A DNA stretch of 64,000 bases from Isohypsibius dastychi. Taxonomy: Eukaryota > Tardigrada > Eutardigrada > Parachela > Isohypsibiidae. The number at the start of each line of letters is the position of its first letter. The stretch's first letter is position 1. Below, one piece after another: positions 39,103-49,476 of the stretch. The stretch is from assembly GCA_034696485.1 (NCBI GenBank), contig JAQIWT010000004.1, positions 33,999-97,998 on the forward strand, given 5' to 3'. The notes beneath the pieces were generated by a model. The model was not told where the DNA came from. It made no database searches and was given only the letters and a program-made list of their open reading frames with translations. The position numbers and the translations under genes are program-made.

Positions 39103-40914
39103 TCAAGTTGCTATCAGTGCCTGTTGATGATTCGCCCTACTAATGCTTCCCGCACGATCCAATGGCCTGTATTGCTCCATGATTTCAAACACCTCGCTTC
39201 GGAACTTACTGCGTTGTTGTCTCCACCATATGGCGTAAGCAAGGATTGCAACAGTGAAAATCACGACCACAACAATGGAGGCAACAGCAGAAGGAGGCAG
39301 AGGCGATGGCCCTGAGGAATCACCACCGCCGGTCGAATTGTTGGGGATGACGCAGTCCAAAACACGATGGACACACTGAGCGGTGATAACGCAATAATAC
39401 GGCTTTGTTTTATCTGCGCATTTCGGACAGGTTGTAGTACATGACCTTGTTGAAGGACAGTAATCTTGATTTGCGGGACAAGAGGAACATCGTACCGGGA
39501 AATCTTCATCGTCAGGGTAACACTTCCGATCATTCAAGCAAAGCCGCTCTGTGGCATCGCAACTATTATCTCCGCAGTCCCTGATCGAAGATACACCATT
39601 GACGCATGCACAGACGGGTGGCGGATCATTGAACTGATCACATATCTGACTCAATACGCTTGTAGTGGAGAAGGCGGCTCCCTTGGGAAAGTGGCGTACG
39701 ATGAAGCCGGAAATCGCCAGGGCAGGATGGATTGTCGCTAAAGAATTAGAACGATCACTAATTTCAATTTGAAACAGCTGATTGTGGTTGTCAGCTTTCC
39801 AGCTGTTTTGCTCACATGCTCGAGTGGCTTCGACGGAGATACCCGGAACCATTCTTTGAACGCTCTCAGAGCAAGACTGCGTAAAGTTCCTTGGACCACA
39901 TAGTGAGCCAAATTTGTCGACGTAATCCCACCAACCTCTTGCAGAGGTTGTAATCAGACTGGCCTGTTCGTAAATGCATATTTGCCGCAAAGTCTCTTCT
40001 AACGAAGTTTTGCCATTGACTGTCATAGACCCTGGGGTGCAATACCGTTCTTTTACGCAAGAAGTGGAGCAAAATGGTGTATGCAAGGAGAGACTGGAAC
40101 ATCCCCATTCCTTGGCATCATATAGGACGAATCTCGGCTGAAACACTAAGCGCTGATCCAACTTGCGTGCTAAGGGGGCGAAAGCGCGCTTAAACTCTGT
40201 ATCGCTCTCTGCTGCTGTCCACATCTCCGCAAATACTTGCTTCTTCTTCAAACCCCACATGAACCTACCCACCACCACAGAATCTTTTGTGCATGGTTTC
40301 ACCCCATTCAAACATGATTTGATCTGCGTGGCCACAACCCAATCAATTAGTACAGTTGGAATTTTCAGGGACATGAATTCATTGGGGAGTTTGGACTGCA
40401 ATCGTGGCAGAATAGGTGAGCAAGGTGACCCCTCGCCCGCCAATCGCGACGAATTATTCTTCGCCAAAGCTTCGCACTCTTTGCGGAACTTCAAAGGGGG
40501 AAGCATATCTCGACTGCACTGACAAACGTCGTCTCCAACAAGGACAACCTCAGCGTTCCTCAACCGCGAGATGGCCTGTACTAAGCTACATTCGGGAAGA
40601 TTTCGGTCAATTAAGTACATTGCAGCCTTCTGCAGCGTGTTTCGATCGTACTCTAGCTTGCAGGGATTCGAAGTAGACCAGGGAACGTAAATGATCGTTC
40701 CCGTGGATGACTTGGTTGCCGAGGACGACTGTGCGAACATGTCGTACATTGTCAGAGAATGATCTATATCGTTACTTGATGGCATATCTTGGGCCAGGGG
40801 CGTAGGCAGCAAGACAGAGAGAAGCGATGTACTTGGAAGATTCTCCCGTGCCTCGCACGAATTCCGGCTCATGGCCAGCAGAGCCGAGAGTGCAACGAGC
40901 ACACAACGCAACAT
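39103..40914 (-). CDS. VSR: Vacuolar sorting receptor-like type I membrane protein
   Basis: A single exon encodes 603 residues from ATG 40914. A signal peptide (MLRCVLVALSALLAM) is followed by a degenerate PA-type domain (ending near IPTVLIDWVVATQIKSCL). The VSR central domain is next, with the diagnostic sequence CTPGSMTVNGKTSLEETLRQ, then GWWDYVDKFGSLC and the C-rich NFTQSCSESV. A Cys-rich EGF-like region spans about 440-530. One membrane helix lies at ~542-564, followed by a 39-residue cytosolic tail. The tail carries YRPL (582-585), a YxxPhi signal like the YMPL motif with which plant VSRs bind clathrin adaptor AP-1. The protein most likely carries soluble hydrolases from the Golgi to vacuoles or lysosomes. 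Overall similarity to plant VSRs seems moderate. Confidence 0.85.
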   Translation of the reverse strand: MLRCVLVALSALLAMSRNSCEARENLPSTSLLSVLLPTPLAQDMPSSNDIDHSLTMYDMFAQSSSATKSSTGTIIYVPWSTSNPCKLEYDRNTLQKAAMYLIDRNLPECSLVQAISRLRNAEVVLVGDDVCQCSRDMLPPLKFRKECEALAKNNSSRLAGEGSPCSPILPRLQSKLPNEFMSLKIPTVLIDWVVATQIKSCLNGVKPCTKDSVVVGRFMWGLKKKQVFAEMWTAAESDTEFKRAFAPLARKLDQRLVFQPRFVLYDAKEWGCSSLSLHTPFCSTSCVKERYCTPGSMTVNGKTSLEETLRQICIYEQASLITTSARGWWDYVDKFGSLCGPRNFTQSCSESVQRMVPGISVEATRACEQNSWKADNHNQLFQIEISDRSNSLATIHPALAISGFIVRHFPKGAAFSTTSVLSQICDQFNDPPPVCACVNGVSSIRDCGDNSCDATERLCLNDRKCYPDDEDFPVRCSSCPANQDYCPSTRSCTTTCPKCADKTKPYYCVITAQCVHRVLDCVIPNNSTGGGDSSGPSPLPPSAVASIVVVVIFTVAILAYAIWWRQQRSKFRSEVFEIMEQYRPLDRAGSISRANHQQALIAT

Positions 40915-41655
40915 TATTCTGGCTTCGTATCTTCAAACAAACAAGAGGTACTGAAACCGTGTCGGGAGTTTCCGACCTTCACGACGCTCACACACGGAGC
41001 ACCGTTCTTCGTCTCTGAGCCGAGCTGATCCACCCTCTTTGATGGTATGTTCGCATGTGCAATAATATCTGACTCACGCGGTTTCGGTTCCCCGCGCACA
41101 AAATTGTCTCGGTTTCGCTTTTTCTCCGAAAGGGGTCTTGGCTCCGCTCCACACGCGAAGCAGAATATCACGGTGCACTCGTGAATATTTTTAACAATAC
41201 CTTGTGAATATATATATGTCCATGCAAATTCTTCAACTCCGTCACTCCGCACACCATTTCTTTGATCTTTCTCCCAACACAAGGATGTTCGTAGTCGTAT
41301 CTGTGATCTGGTCCATCTCCATTCCATTCCTCCATCCATGACTCTTTTCATCAATTGCATGACGCATGACAGTGCATGACTCGTGCGAGAACAATATATA
41401 AATGAGGATAAGTGAACTAGTACCATCCCGGGAACCTCATCAATAATCGGAAGAGGTACGGGGCATGCAGATCCCAATGCGCACGATGAACATGGCTCGA
41501 CCATAAAATCTACGTTTCTCGCTACATTTGATTGGGTATCGATCGATACGTAGTGGACACTGCAAGGAGCATGCAGTTGCTTGGCAGATGAGCGTATTTG
41601 ATTAAACATTATAATAATATGAAAATATGGCAACTCAGGATTAGAACACCACATA
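40915..41655. other. Intergenic between tandem minus-strand genes
   Basis: This 741-bp region contains the VSR promoter. A 260-codon open frame at 40914-41696 spans it but overlaps the start of VSR and the end of the upstream gene, has no domain, and is probably a chance frame. Confidence 0.4.
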
Positions 41656-43260
41656 TCACCACTCGAATTCAGGTGCATCCCTGAATTCGGGGTCATTCAT
41701 GAAAGAATCTTCATCGTCGTTGGCCGCTTTTGGAGACTTAAAAACTTCACCGTAATCGATAACTTTCTTCTGCTCTGGTACCTTGACAAGTGCGTGCGCC
41801 GGGGCTATTATGGGGGAAGCAGGTGCTTTTTTGATCTCAACTTGAGAGGGTCGTGCTCCAAATATCGATTTCTTCGCAAGGGAGGGTTTAGATATCATCT
41901 CGTCCTCGTCAGCCGAAGTCTTAGGGTTCCCCGACAGAAATGGGTTTTCGAACTCAATATCGTCATCGTCCATGTTAGAATCAGAGTTGGAGAAAAATGC
42001 GCCCATGCCAATAACTTTGTTGTCGACCGGACTTCTGTCCATGTCACTTTGGCCTCCAGTGCTGGGTTCGCGCACCATAGGCTCTGGATCAGGTTCGCTT
42101 GTCCAAGGCGCAACCTGTGAGCGGAGCTCCCCGTTAACCAAAGTTTTTGCAGGATCCTCACTAAATACTGTCCAAGGAGCAACAGCCGAACGAAGCTCCT
42201 CGTTCGCAAGCGTCTTTTCGGGGTCCTCGCTAAACACCGTCCACGGGGCTATCTCGGGACGAAGTTCCTCCGTTCTCTCGGCCTTAGTGGGGTCGAGAGA
42301 AAGTATTCCCGATCCTGACGGCTTGGCTCCAGCGGCTAAACTTATCTTGCGGAGTGGAGGAACCAAGGCGGGTTGCGCTGATGACGGTGGAACCGTGCGC
42401 TGAGGCGGGGGTACCTCGTTGGATGCTACACCAGATATTCTCGCCGCAACTGCGGAATCCATCGTTGGAACCCCTCTAACAGCCTCCGTATTTACCATTG
42501 CCGCAGCCGCAGAGGATTGGACCTGGTCATTCGCTGGCGGACTAGAATGCTGATTCTTTGGGGGAGAAACATCGCTCACAGTTTTCAGAACCTTCGACGA
42601 TCCCTTGGGGGACAAAGGTCGAGGAGGGAGGGGAGGGGGCACTTTGGTATTTGTAGGTGAGACCAATCCTATTGAGTTGGAGTCAGAGTGCTGTTTTGTA
42701 TCATCGGTTACAACCGCCAGCTTGGCCGTTGATGATTTGCTTGCAAGAATTATTGGTGAGGCAACCGGTGTGTTTGGAGGCAGGGGGAGTTTGAGTACTG
42801 TCTCAGGGACCGCTTTGGCAGATGTCACGGATTGTGGTTGCAATTTTGATTCGGTCGAAGCAATTCGCGGGGCTGGCTTTGCGCCGAGCATTGGGGTTCG
42901 TGACATCGTTGCAGACGTTGGGGATTGTGAGGATAAGGACATTGACGGTACGGGGGGTCCAGAGATGCCTGATTTGGGCGGGGTATTTCTCAATGATTGC
43001 TGTACACCAAAATCCATCGGGTTCTCATAGTCCTCATCTGTGGTGCTTCCTTTTGCAGCTTTTCATTCAAATGGTTAGTCGCAGAGTTAGCTTCCCGGAT
43101 CATCATTCTTACATCCACGCTTCGCCACAGAACCGTTGGCAGTGGGTTTCTTCGCAATTGCAAAACCTCCAAATCCGAACCTGGACGCGCTTGATTTGGT
43201 GTCCTTCTTGGCAGGTTGTGGGTCTCCTCCCCCAAAAAAGTCACCCATATCTATATTCAT
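41656..43260 (-). CDS. Proline-rich protein with APWTVF repeats and NPF motif (two exons)
   Basis: Exons 43260-43113 and 43037-41656 join over a 75-nt intron (GTAAGA, GACTAACC branch, CAG) to give 509 residues; the join restores KRG-YEDYENPMDFG in frame. The N-terminus MNIDMGDFFGGGDPQP is short and glycine-rich. Residues ~70-300 are a Pro/Ser/Thr-rich disordered region with polyproline (VPPPLPPRPLSP), a likely SH3 or profilin ligand. A tandem repeat of 23 residues, EELRxxVAPWTVFSEDPxKTL, occurs at 306-328, 329-351 and partly 352-367. An acidic stretch then contains ENPFLSGNP, an NPF motif that binds EH domains. The layout resembles endocytic or clathrin-adaptor accessory proteins that present short peptide motifs. 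No folded domain is evident. Confidence 0.7.
42085..42270 (-). repeat. Tandem 69-bp coding repeat (three units, last partial)
   Basis: Three consecutive units of 69 bases encode ELRxxVAPWTVFSEDPxKTL-type peptides within the proline-rich protein. The third unit keeps ELRSQVAPWT and then diverges into SEPDPEP. Confidence 0.8.
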
Positions 43261-44244
43261 CTTGTTATTCGTAATCTTTCTCCTGCTTTAACGACACTCG
43301 CGAAAAGTCGGGCATGAGGCATACCGCAGTGCAATTGCAAGGCTTGTGGATACGCGAATCACACCCAAAATGCTAATCGGTTTAAAAAAAAGACGTCGGC
43401 TCGCGTCGCTATCGTGCCTCCTTCCTTACTCCCAACGTTCGTTCTCTCTCTGGACTGCTGTTTCCCTGTTTCTAGGGCAGCTCTATTCTCACTTGGACTT
43501 GCGCGACCTCTCCACCCAAACTACATACCAATTATGGCGAACTTGTCCTCTCGCACGAAATCTGCTTCTGAGCTAATACTTTAAAAAGAACAAACAGTTC
43601 ACTTCTCGACTCGAGCGTCAAAGATGCCTCTGTGCCGATAAAAAATACACCGTAAGAGCAGCGTGGCGGAGCAACGCCCGTCTCAAGTGTAAACTATAGT
43701 TATTGACCTCCTATAATAGTCAAATGCATGTTGTGGAGATCATCCTCTCCTTGACCATATCGAAACGACCGTATCACTTCTGATTTGACTTGTTACGAAA
43801 AACCTGTGACGAGACCAAAATAAAAAATAAAATTCATCATTTCACATATTTTAGATCACACTCGATTCAAGGACAGGGTCTAGTCTTTTAAATCGAATTG
43901 CATCCGTCATACAAATCGTTTCTTCGAGTCTGTTCCTTAGTCATAACTCGTTGAAAGCGAGAGGACGCGGGCACGGTGAGAGGCCCCTGAAGGCGTCGAC
44001 CAGTGGTTTTGTCAGACTTCTTGACCAATAATGGTGAGTTAAGGACCAGATTATGTGTGACCCGCGCGCTGTGAGGAACCATTTTAAAATACTAATTCAG
44101 CAATTCTGAATATCCATGTCGACACCTTCGGTCTTTCTGAGCGCTTCAATCAACGGCTTTACCAAAGTTTACAACGGCTTATTGTGGCTTGGTGACTAAC
44201 TTTAGCCCCTTGACAATAGTTTCTCGATCGATCAACGGCAACAA
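43261..44244. other. Intergenic, divergent promoter region
   Basis: This 984-bp region lies between the APWTVF-repeat gene and the REX4-like gene. Short frames at 43346-43576 and 43888-44082 lack features. No RNA gene was recognised. Confidence 0.4.
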
Positions 44245-45156
44245 ATGAACAACAAAAAGAGGGGTCAAGTACCTCACTCTAATACTGTCGCCGTTTCTGC
44301 TAAAGTAAATCAGGACAAAACCAAACGTCTCAAGACAGAGCCTGAAGAAATAGAAGAAACAGCGAAATTGGAGTCAACGGTTGATCCGGGTCCCCCAGTG
44401 CAATCAAACATATCCCCTAGAAAAAAGGAGAAGAAACCGAGAGAGAAGAAAAAAGCACCGACTCTTGATTCAAACTGGGCTAGAGTAAGACAGTCACTGC
44501 CGATCACAATCAAGGCAAGAGCCGATGGAATACCTCCAAAGGCGAAGGCGCTTCAGCCGGTTGCGTTTATTTCGACATCGAACACTCCTGTACCTGGCAT
44601 AGCAGTTACCTCGCTGAAGCGCCAAGTGTTCGGCTTGGATTGCGAAATGGTCGGTGGAGAGCGCGGAGTGTCTTTGCTTGCCCGAGTTTGCGTTGTGGAT
44701 GAACGTGGTGGCATTGTTTACGATCGATTTGTCAAGCCTCCAGGAAAGGTTATTGACTTCCGCACGCAGTATAGTGGTGTTAAACCGCATCACATATCCT
44801 CAGCGTCTGCGGTCGCCTTTGAGTCAGCTCAAGCGGCTGTCGCCGAGATCATTCGGAACAATATTGTTGTAGGCCATAGTTTGAAACACGACTTCGACGC
44901 CCTCCGATTGGAGCATCCGGCTCACCTGGTTCGCGATACTGCCCATTATATGGGTTTTAAATCGCATACGGGTCATACAAGGAAGCTGAAGATACTTGCG
45001 CTGGAAGAACTTCATAGGGTGATTCAGGAGGGCCGAAAAGGACACGACCCTGCCGATGATGCCAAGGCAGCGCTCGATCTTTATCTTAAGTATCGTCATG
45101 ATTGGGAGTCGAGAATAAAGAAAGGAACATTTCGATCTGTGCCAGCAAAGCTTTAA
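44245..45156 (+). CDS. REXO4: RNA exonuclease 4 (REX4-type DEDDh exonuclease)
   Basis: A single exon of 303 residues starts at ATG 44245. The first ~120 residues are basic and disordered (SPRKKEKKPREKKKAP), typical of a nucleolar protein. The DEDDh 3'-5' exonuclease domain covers ~126-290: Exo I is VFGLDCEMVGG (Asp132, Glu134), Exo II is VVGHSLKHDFDAL, and Exo III is HDPADDAKAALDLY with the catalytic His and Asp. The H-x-P-x-x-D-A spacing and the YSGVKPHHI segment fit the REX4 branch, which acts in pre-rRNA processing. The C-terminus ends soon after the domain. The stop codon lies two bases from the stop of the convergent dehydrogenase gene. Confidence 0.9.
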   Translation: MNNKKRGQVPHSNTVAVSAKVNQDKTKRLKTEPEEIEETAKLESTVDPGPPVQSNISPRKKEKKPREKKKAPTLDSNWARVRQSLPITIKARADGIPPKAKALQPVAFISTSNTPVPGIAVTSLKRQVFGLDCEMVGGERGVSLLARVCVVDERGGIVYDRFVKPPGKVIDFRTQYSGVKPHHISSASAVAFESAQAAVAEIIRNNIVVGHSLKHDFDALRLEHPAHLVRDTAHYMGFKSHTGHTRKLKILALEELHRVIQEGRKGHDPADDAKAALDLYLKYRHDWESRIKKGTFRSVPAKL

Positions 45157-45158
45157 AT

Positions 45159-45944
45159 TCATAATTTTGACGAAACGAGCTTCTGGTAGAGTGCAGGAGC
45201 ATCAACATATTCTGCACCATTGGCTTTCTTGGTCTCGTCGCTATTCTGTGTTGCTAGGTACGCAACAACATCTGCTGTGTGCTCAGGGGGCACAATTCCC
45301 CATTTGGTGAATCTTTCGACCGTACCCTCCGCGCGCATTTTGTCTGTGATTACCAGACCTGGATCAATGTTGAAGAACATGAGACCGCTGTGGTCAGCTA
45401 GCTCAAGTGCCAGGAGCGGCACGAGTTTTGCGATTGCAGTTTTAGATGCTACATAGGCGAAACTCTGGAAACCTCCCTTGTCAATGGGTTTGATCGCTCT
45501 TGTTCGGGATGATCCTGAAACCATCTGGAAAATCCGGCCGCTGTTGTGAGCGACCATACTGGGCAAGACGGTTTTAATAAGCGCAACCTGGGAAAGCACA
45601 TTCGCCTGGAACGTCCTTTGCAATTCCTCCGAGGATATGCTGTCAATCCGAGCTTGCATGCCAGGACCTTGGTATATTCCGCAATTTACCAGGACTTGAA
45701 TTTGTTTGTTCGCTACAGCTTTGACGCATTCGCTCTCGTTCGTCAAGTCCGCAAATGCAAGCTGTACAACCCTACCTGTTTCTTCCCGAATCCGCTGTGC
45801 CGCTATTTCTGCTGTCTTGGACGGTCTGTTTATCAGGATCAAGTCAAAGCCACTCTGCGCTAGCCGTAATGCAATTGAAAATCCCAAACCTCGCGAGCTA
45901 CCCGTCACCGCAGCCCAACCTAGCCCTTCCCCTGTATCTTTCAT
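45159..45944 (-). CDS. Short-chain dehydrogenase/reductase
   Basis: This 261-residue SDR is NAD(P)-dependent. The nucleotide-binding glycine motif is TGSSRGLG, the cofactor Asp is in AFADLTN, and VNCGIYQGPG corresponds to the NNAG strand. The catalytic Ser lies in QMVSGSS, and Tyr and Lys are in FAYVASKTA. The substrate loop follows DPGLVITDKMRAEG. Arg/Pro after the second strand (LINRPSK) would accept the phosphate of NADP. The substrate cannot be predicted; the sequence is closest to classical oxoacyl- or sugar/steroid-type SDRs. There is no targeting signal. The start is ATG 45944, preceded by an upstream region with no other ATG in frame. Confidence 0.85.
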   Translation of the reverse strand: MKDTGEGLGWAAVTGSSRGLGFSIALRLAQSGFDLILINRPSKTAEIAAQRIREETGRVVQLAFADLTNESECVKAVANKQIQVLVNCGIYQGPGMQARIDSISSEELQRTFQANVLSQVALIKTVLPSMVAHNSGRIFQMVSGSSRTRAIKPIDKGGFQSFAYVASKTAIAKLVPLLALELADHSGLMFFNIDPGLVITDKMRAEGTVERFTKWGIVPPEHTADVVAYLATQNSDETKKANGAEYVDAPALYQKLVSSKL

Positions 45945-46458
45945 CTTATCTACTTAAGTACGCTATGTAATTTATTGAACACTGTATTCCTTTTTTAAAA
46001 CGTGCAATTAAGACTTTAGCGCTCGCGTTGGATTTGCGAAAACAACCTTTAACTAGCCCTGTAAAGTCAGCTTCTCCAACGTTATTCCTCAAACCTGCCC
46101 CGTAAAATGCATCGTTTGACGATCTTTGAGCTGAGAGAAAATTTGGCGAATGTGTGTATATATTCTCTTTTGTGAGTCCGCTCTGTGTCTCTTATGCATG
46201 ACGATGACCTCAAGTTCGGCCCTCGCTCCACTCGACAATCAGACTTCCGATCGTCCGAATCCTTTACGATCAAATCCAAAGCCAAAGCCCAAAGTCAGCG
46301 TCGAAATTTGCGAGCGACACAAAAGAAAGAATAAGCTTGTGATTCATCTTGACTTGTATACAATAAATAAATCGAAATCAAACCCATCCGGATTTGTGAT
46401 ACTCTGGTGGTCGCGATGTGCGCGTCCGGGACTGATTTAGGGAACGAGTCGTGAAAAG
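45945..46458. other. Intergenic, divergent promoter region
   Basis: This 514-bp region lies between the SDR and ARL5 genes. A 96-codon frame at 46150-46440 has no domain and is considered chance. A TATATATT stretch occurs near 46158. Confidence 0.4.
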
Positions 46459-47235
46459 ATGGGCGGCCTATTCTCCTCGCTTTTGGGGGCGCTCTCGAAC
46501 TTGTTTGGCGGAACGAGGGAAGCTAAAATCGTGATTGGTACGTTATCTCTCTCATGGCCGGGCAGGTGGTTTCGTGTGATACCGATTGCGTTTGGAATAG
46601 ACTGAAGCGAAAGGTGAAGAGATCTTTGCAGGTTAGAGGTTTTATGCTTGAGGTCCTTGGCACTGTTGCGACTCAAAGTGTTTGATGGTTTCGTTGGTTA
46701 CATAGGCACTGACACTAACGCGTCTTTCATTAAACCCAAAGTTGGACTTGGAAATGCCGGAAAGACAACCGTACTGTATAGAGTTCGCCTTGGCGAGGCA
46801 GTATCAACGCAACCGACAATGGGAAGCAACGTGGAGGAAGTAGTAAAAGGTGGGGTTCGCTTAGAGTGTTGGGATTTGGGCGGACAAGACAGTCTTAGAG
46901 AAACGTGGGCGGCATATTTTACCAACACTGACGGAGTTGTCCTAGTCATAGATTCATCCAACAGACAGGACGTTCCCAAGGTTAAGATCGAGCTTAAATC
47001 ACTAGTGGCTAACCAGGATCTTCTTGAGGCCCCTCTTCTTATCCTTGCAAATAAACAAGATGTCAAAGAATGTTTAAGTCCAGCCGAGCTAACACAGGAG
47101 CTGGATCTCGACTCGGCTGGAATCCGGCGTCCCTACCATGTTCAAGGGTGTTGTGCACTCACAGGCGAGGGCCTCGATGCAGGCTTCGATTGGCTCGCAA
47201 ATGCTATCATTTCAACTGTCCCCAAGCGACAGTAA
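46459..47235 (+). CDS. ARL5: ARL5-type Arf-like GTPase (two exons)
   Basis: Exon 1 is 46459-46537 and exon 2 is 46742-47235, with a 204-nt intron (GTACGT donor, CACTAACG branch, AAAG acceptor). The 190-residue product begins MGGLFSSLLG, with Gly2 available for N-myristoylation and an amphipathic helix. G1 is GLGNAGKTT (Gly where ARL5 normally has Asp), switch I is PTMGSNVEEV, G3 is WDLGGQ and G4 is NKQD. CCALTGEGLDAG corresponds to G5. GSNVEE and CCALTGEG are the characteristic ARL5 signatures. ARL5 acts at the trans-Golgi and recruits GARP tethering complex for endosome-to-Golgi traffic. The unspliced frame upstream of exon 2 lacks the helix and start, so the intron is well supported. Confidence 0.92.
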
Positions 47236-47336
47236 CCTATTCCAAATTTTAAAATACTTGTTCTCTAATGCTTGCGTGGTAAGGCGTCCAATAACCATAA
47301 CTTGTATCATTACAATATATATGAAAAGAATGCTAG

Positions 47337-49476
47337 CTAGGCTTTTGCGATGCAACTGTTTTTCTTCCAAACGCAAAATTTATCTCGTGTGCAAACGCTC
47401 TTCGCTGGCCATTTGCACCAAGTTTTATCCATACATCTGCCATTCCCTTCGAAATTGTTCCAATTGTTGGGAATCCATTTGCAAAATTGAGCAGAGTTGA
47501 AGTTGTTGGGGTCGGTATTCAAGCAACGTTCGTTGTTGCTGAACCCGCAGTACCACGGCGTGGTGATAACCTTGGGATAGCTAGCCTCCACAACTTTTGG
47601 CAAACCAGCGATGATATCCGATGCGACGTTATCAAGAAGGAGCAGACCGTCCTGGCCAAAGTTATAGACACGATCCACGCTGCCGTTCACAAATCCCAAC
47701 AGTTGGCTTTTCTGGAGAGCAATTTCCGATGGCTTCAGACCAAAGTTGTTCCCATTCTCAGGAATGGCGATGCCAAGAGCATAAGTCATCACATTTACTG
47801 TGGCCAACAAGCGTTAGTACTGTGTCCTATTTCGCACGTCGTTTCCTTCTGTCATACTTACATTGGGCAAAGCCTTTAGACGCGATCTCGGGAGCGGGTA
47901 CGTCGTACCACACACCGTCCGTGATTAGAACGGCAGCCTTATAAGGCCTTACAATAACGTCCTTCATAATTTGTCCTAGAGCTCGCTCAATCGCCGCTGA
48001 CGGACAGGTACCACCCTCAGGAATCAATGAACGAGAGTAGTTCATGGCTTCAGCGAAAGCAGTTGCATTGTTGATTCCTTCGCCAATGCGCTCAACAATT
48101 GGCACAGATTGGCCGTCAGTGCAGGCAAAACCGTAGATCCATACTCGTACGCCTTGCTGGTAAGTCGCACGATTACCTTGCCAACCAAAAGGCTGTCCGT
48201 TATTCACTGGATATTTCATTTGTGTGGCATTTTTCACGATGGACTCTGTGAATCTCGTGAATAATTGCCAACATACTTGGGTATCTGGGGCATCAGGATT
48301 CGCTCCTGGGGCCTGACGGCACACATCTGCATGCCAGCGCATGCTGCGCGATCGGTCGAGGAAAAGGTAGAGATCCAGACCCTCAAACACAAGACTTTGG
48401 GTTGGCGCGGATGTAGGTGCGCGCGTAGTAGGCGAGCGAGTTGGGGCAAGGCTTTGCTGAATTCGGCAGAGATCAGAGGCGGTCTGGTTTAGAAGACTTG
48501 AAACATTCCAGTCCGCGAACGAAAAGAGATTTTTGTTTACTGGCGTGGAAACAATCGGGAAAGGTGGCGTCTCCATGTTAGCGCATGTCTTCTTGCCCTT
48601 CCGAGAAACGCACTGGCGCTTGAGATTCTTTGTGCCTTTGGGTCTCTTGGTAGGGTCGGGAACGCCCGCAAAATAACCAGTCGCGGGAGGGTTGTCAAAT
48701 CGATTGGGGACACCGACGAGCATGATACGCACGTCAAAAAAGGCGCTCTTGAGCTTTGCTGCCTCTTTCGGGACGATAGAATAGCGGTAGCTAGCAGGGG
48801 CGTATTTAGGGAACAACCAAATTGTTCCAGGTGTCAAAGCCTCGTTCTGCCAAGGGTCTCCGTCTCTGCAAGAAAATTAGTTTCAAAATAGGTAAGTATG
48901 ATATTCTCGAAAGACTCACGTGATAGCGAAAACAACGATGGACCTAGCTCCACTTAGCGGGTTGGCTGTGAGCAGATTCTTTGCAGCAGTGAACGCTTCG
49001 GCTGTAGGTGTGCAACAGCCGCAACAGAGGCTTGAATCCGATCGCAGTGCATCAACCGCCGAGAACCATTGCGCAGGCGTGTAGTCGTTCAAGGGAATGC
49101 GAATGCGAATGTCTGATCCGAAGGTAATTACGGCACCTCTATTGACGAACCCTGTGTTCAATGCACTGCGATGCTTTTAAGTTAGTTTTAACCTTTTAGA
49201 GAGTACGCAAAACTAACCACCAAAGACTCTGCAAATAGTCGAGCATCTCATTGTAAAACCGCTCAGGAGACATGGACTCACTTGAGTCGACGAGGAAAAC
49301 GACATCACGGCCGATTTGCTCGCGGCACGCTGTTTCCGAAATGTTAGTGGAGGTAAGCATAGCTAACTCCGAAAGCGCTTACCTGGAACGTTGATCGTGC
49401 TGCAGGTACGCGCAGCATCGGCAAGTCCACAAAAAAGCGCGAGGGTCAAAGCCCCCACGAGCCTCGCGAATACCAT
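47337..49476 (-). CDS. Secreted protein with two von Willebrand factor A domains (five exons)
   Basis: Exons 49476-49383, 49329-49218, 49165-48920, 48865-47862 and 47797-47337 keep one frame of 638 residues. All four introns are 52-64 nt with GTAAGC, GTTAGT, GTGAGT and GTAAGT donors and (A)CTAAY branches. A signal peptide (MVFARLVGALTLALFCGLADA) leads to vWA1 with MIDAS DSSES (46-50), a CTPTAEA threonine and ITDGDPW. A linker has Ala/Ser/Arg-Pro-Thr repeats (~291-307). vWA2 follows with MIDAS DRSRS (321-325), GGTCPSAAIE and LITDGVWYD. The last ~85 residues are a Cys/Trp-rich module (CKWI, CMDKTWCKW, CVWKKNSC). Both metal sites look intact, so it should bind extracellular ligands in a divalent-cation-dependent way. 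No membrane anchor is seen. Confidence 0.85.

Noticed and set aside
40914..41696. 260-codon minus-strand open frame between VSR and the APWTVF-repeat gene
   Set aside because: It overlaps the 3' end of the upstream gene and runs into the VSR start, has no domain, and its composition looks like translated intergenic DNA.
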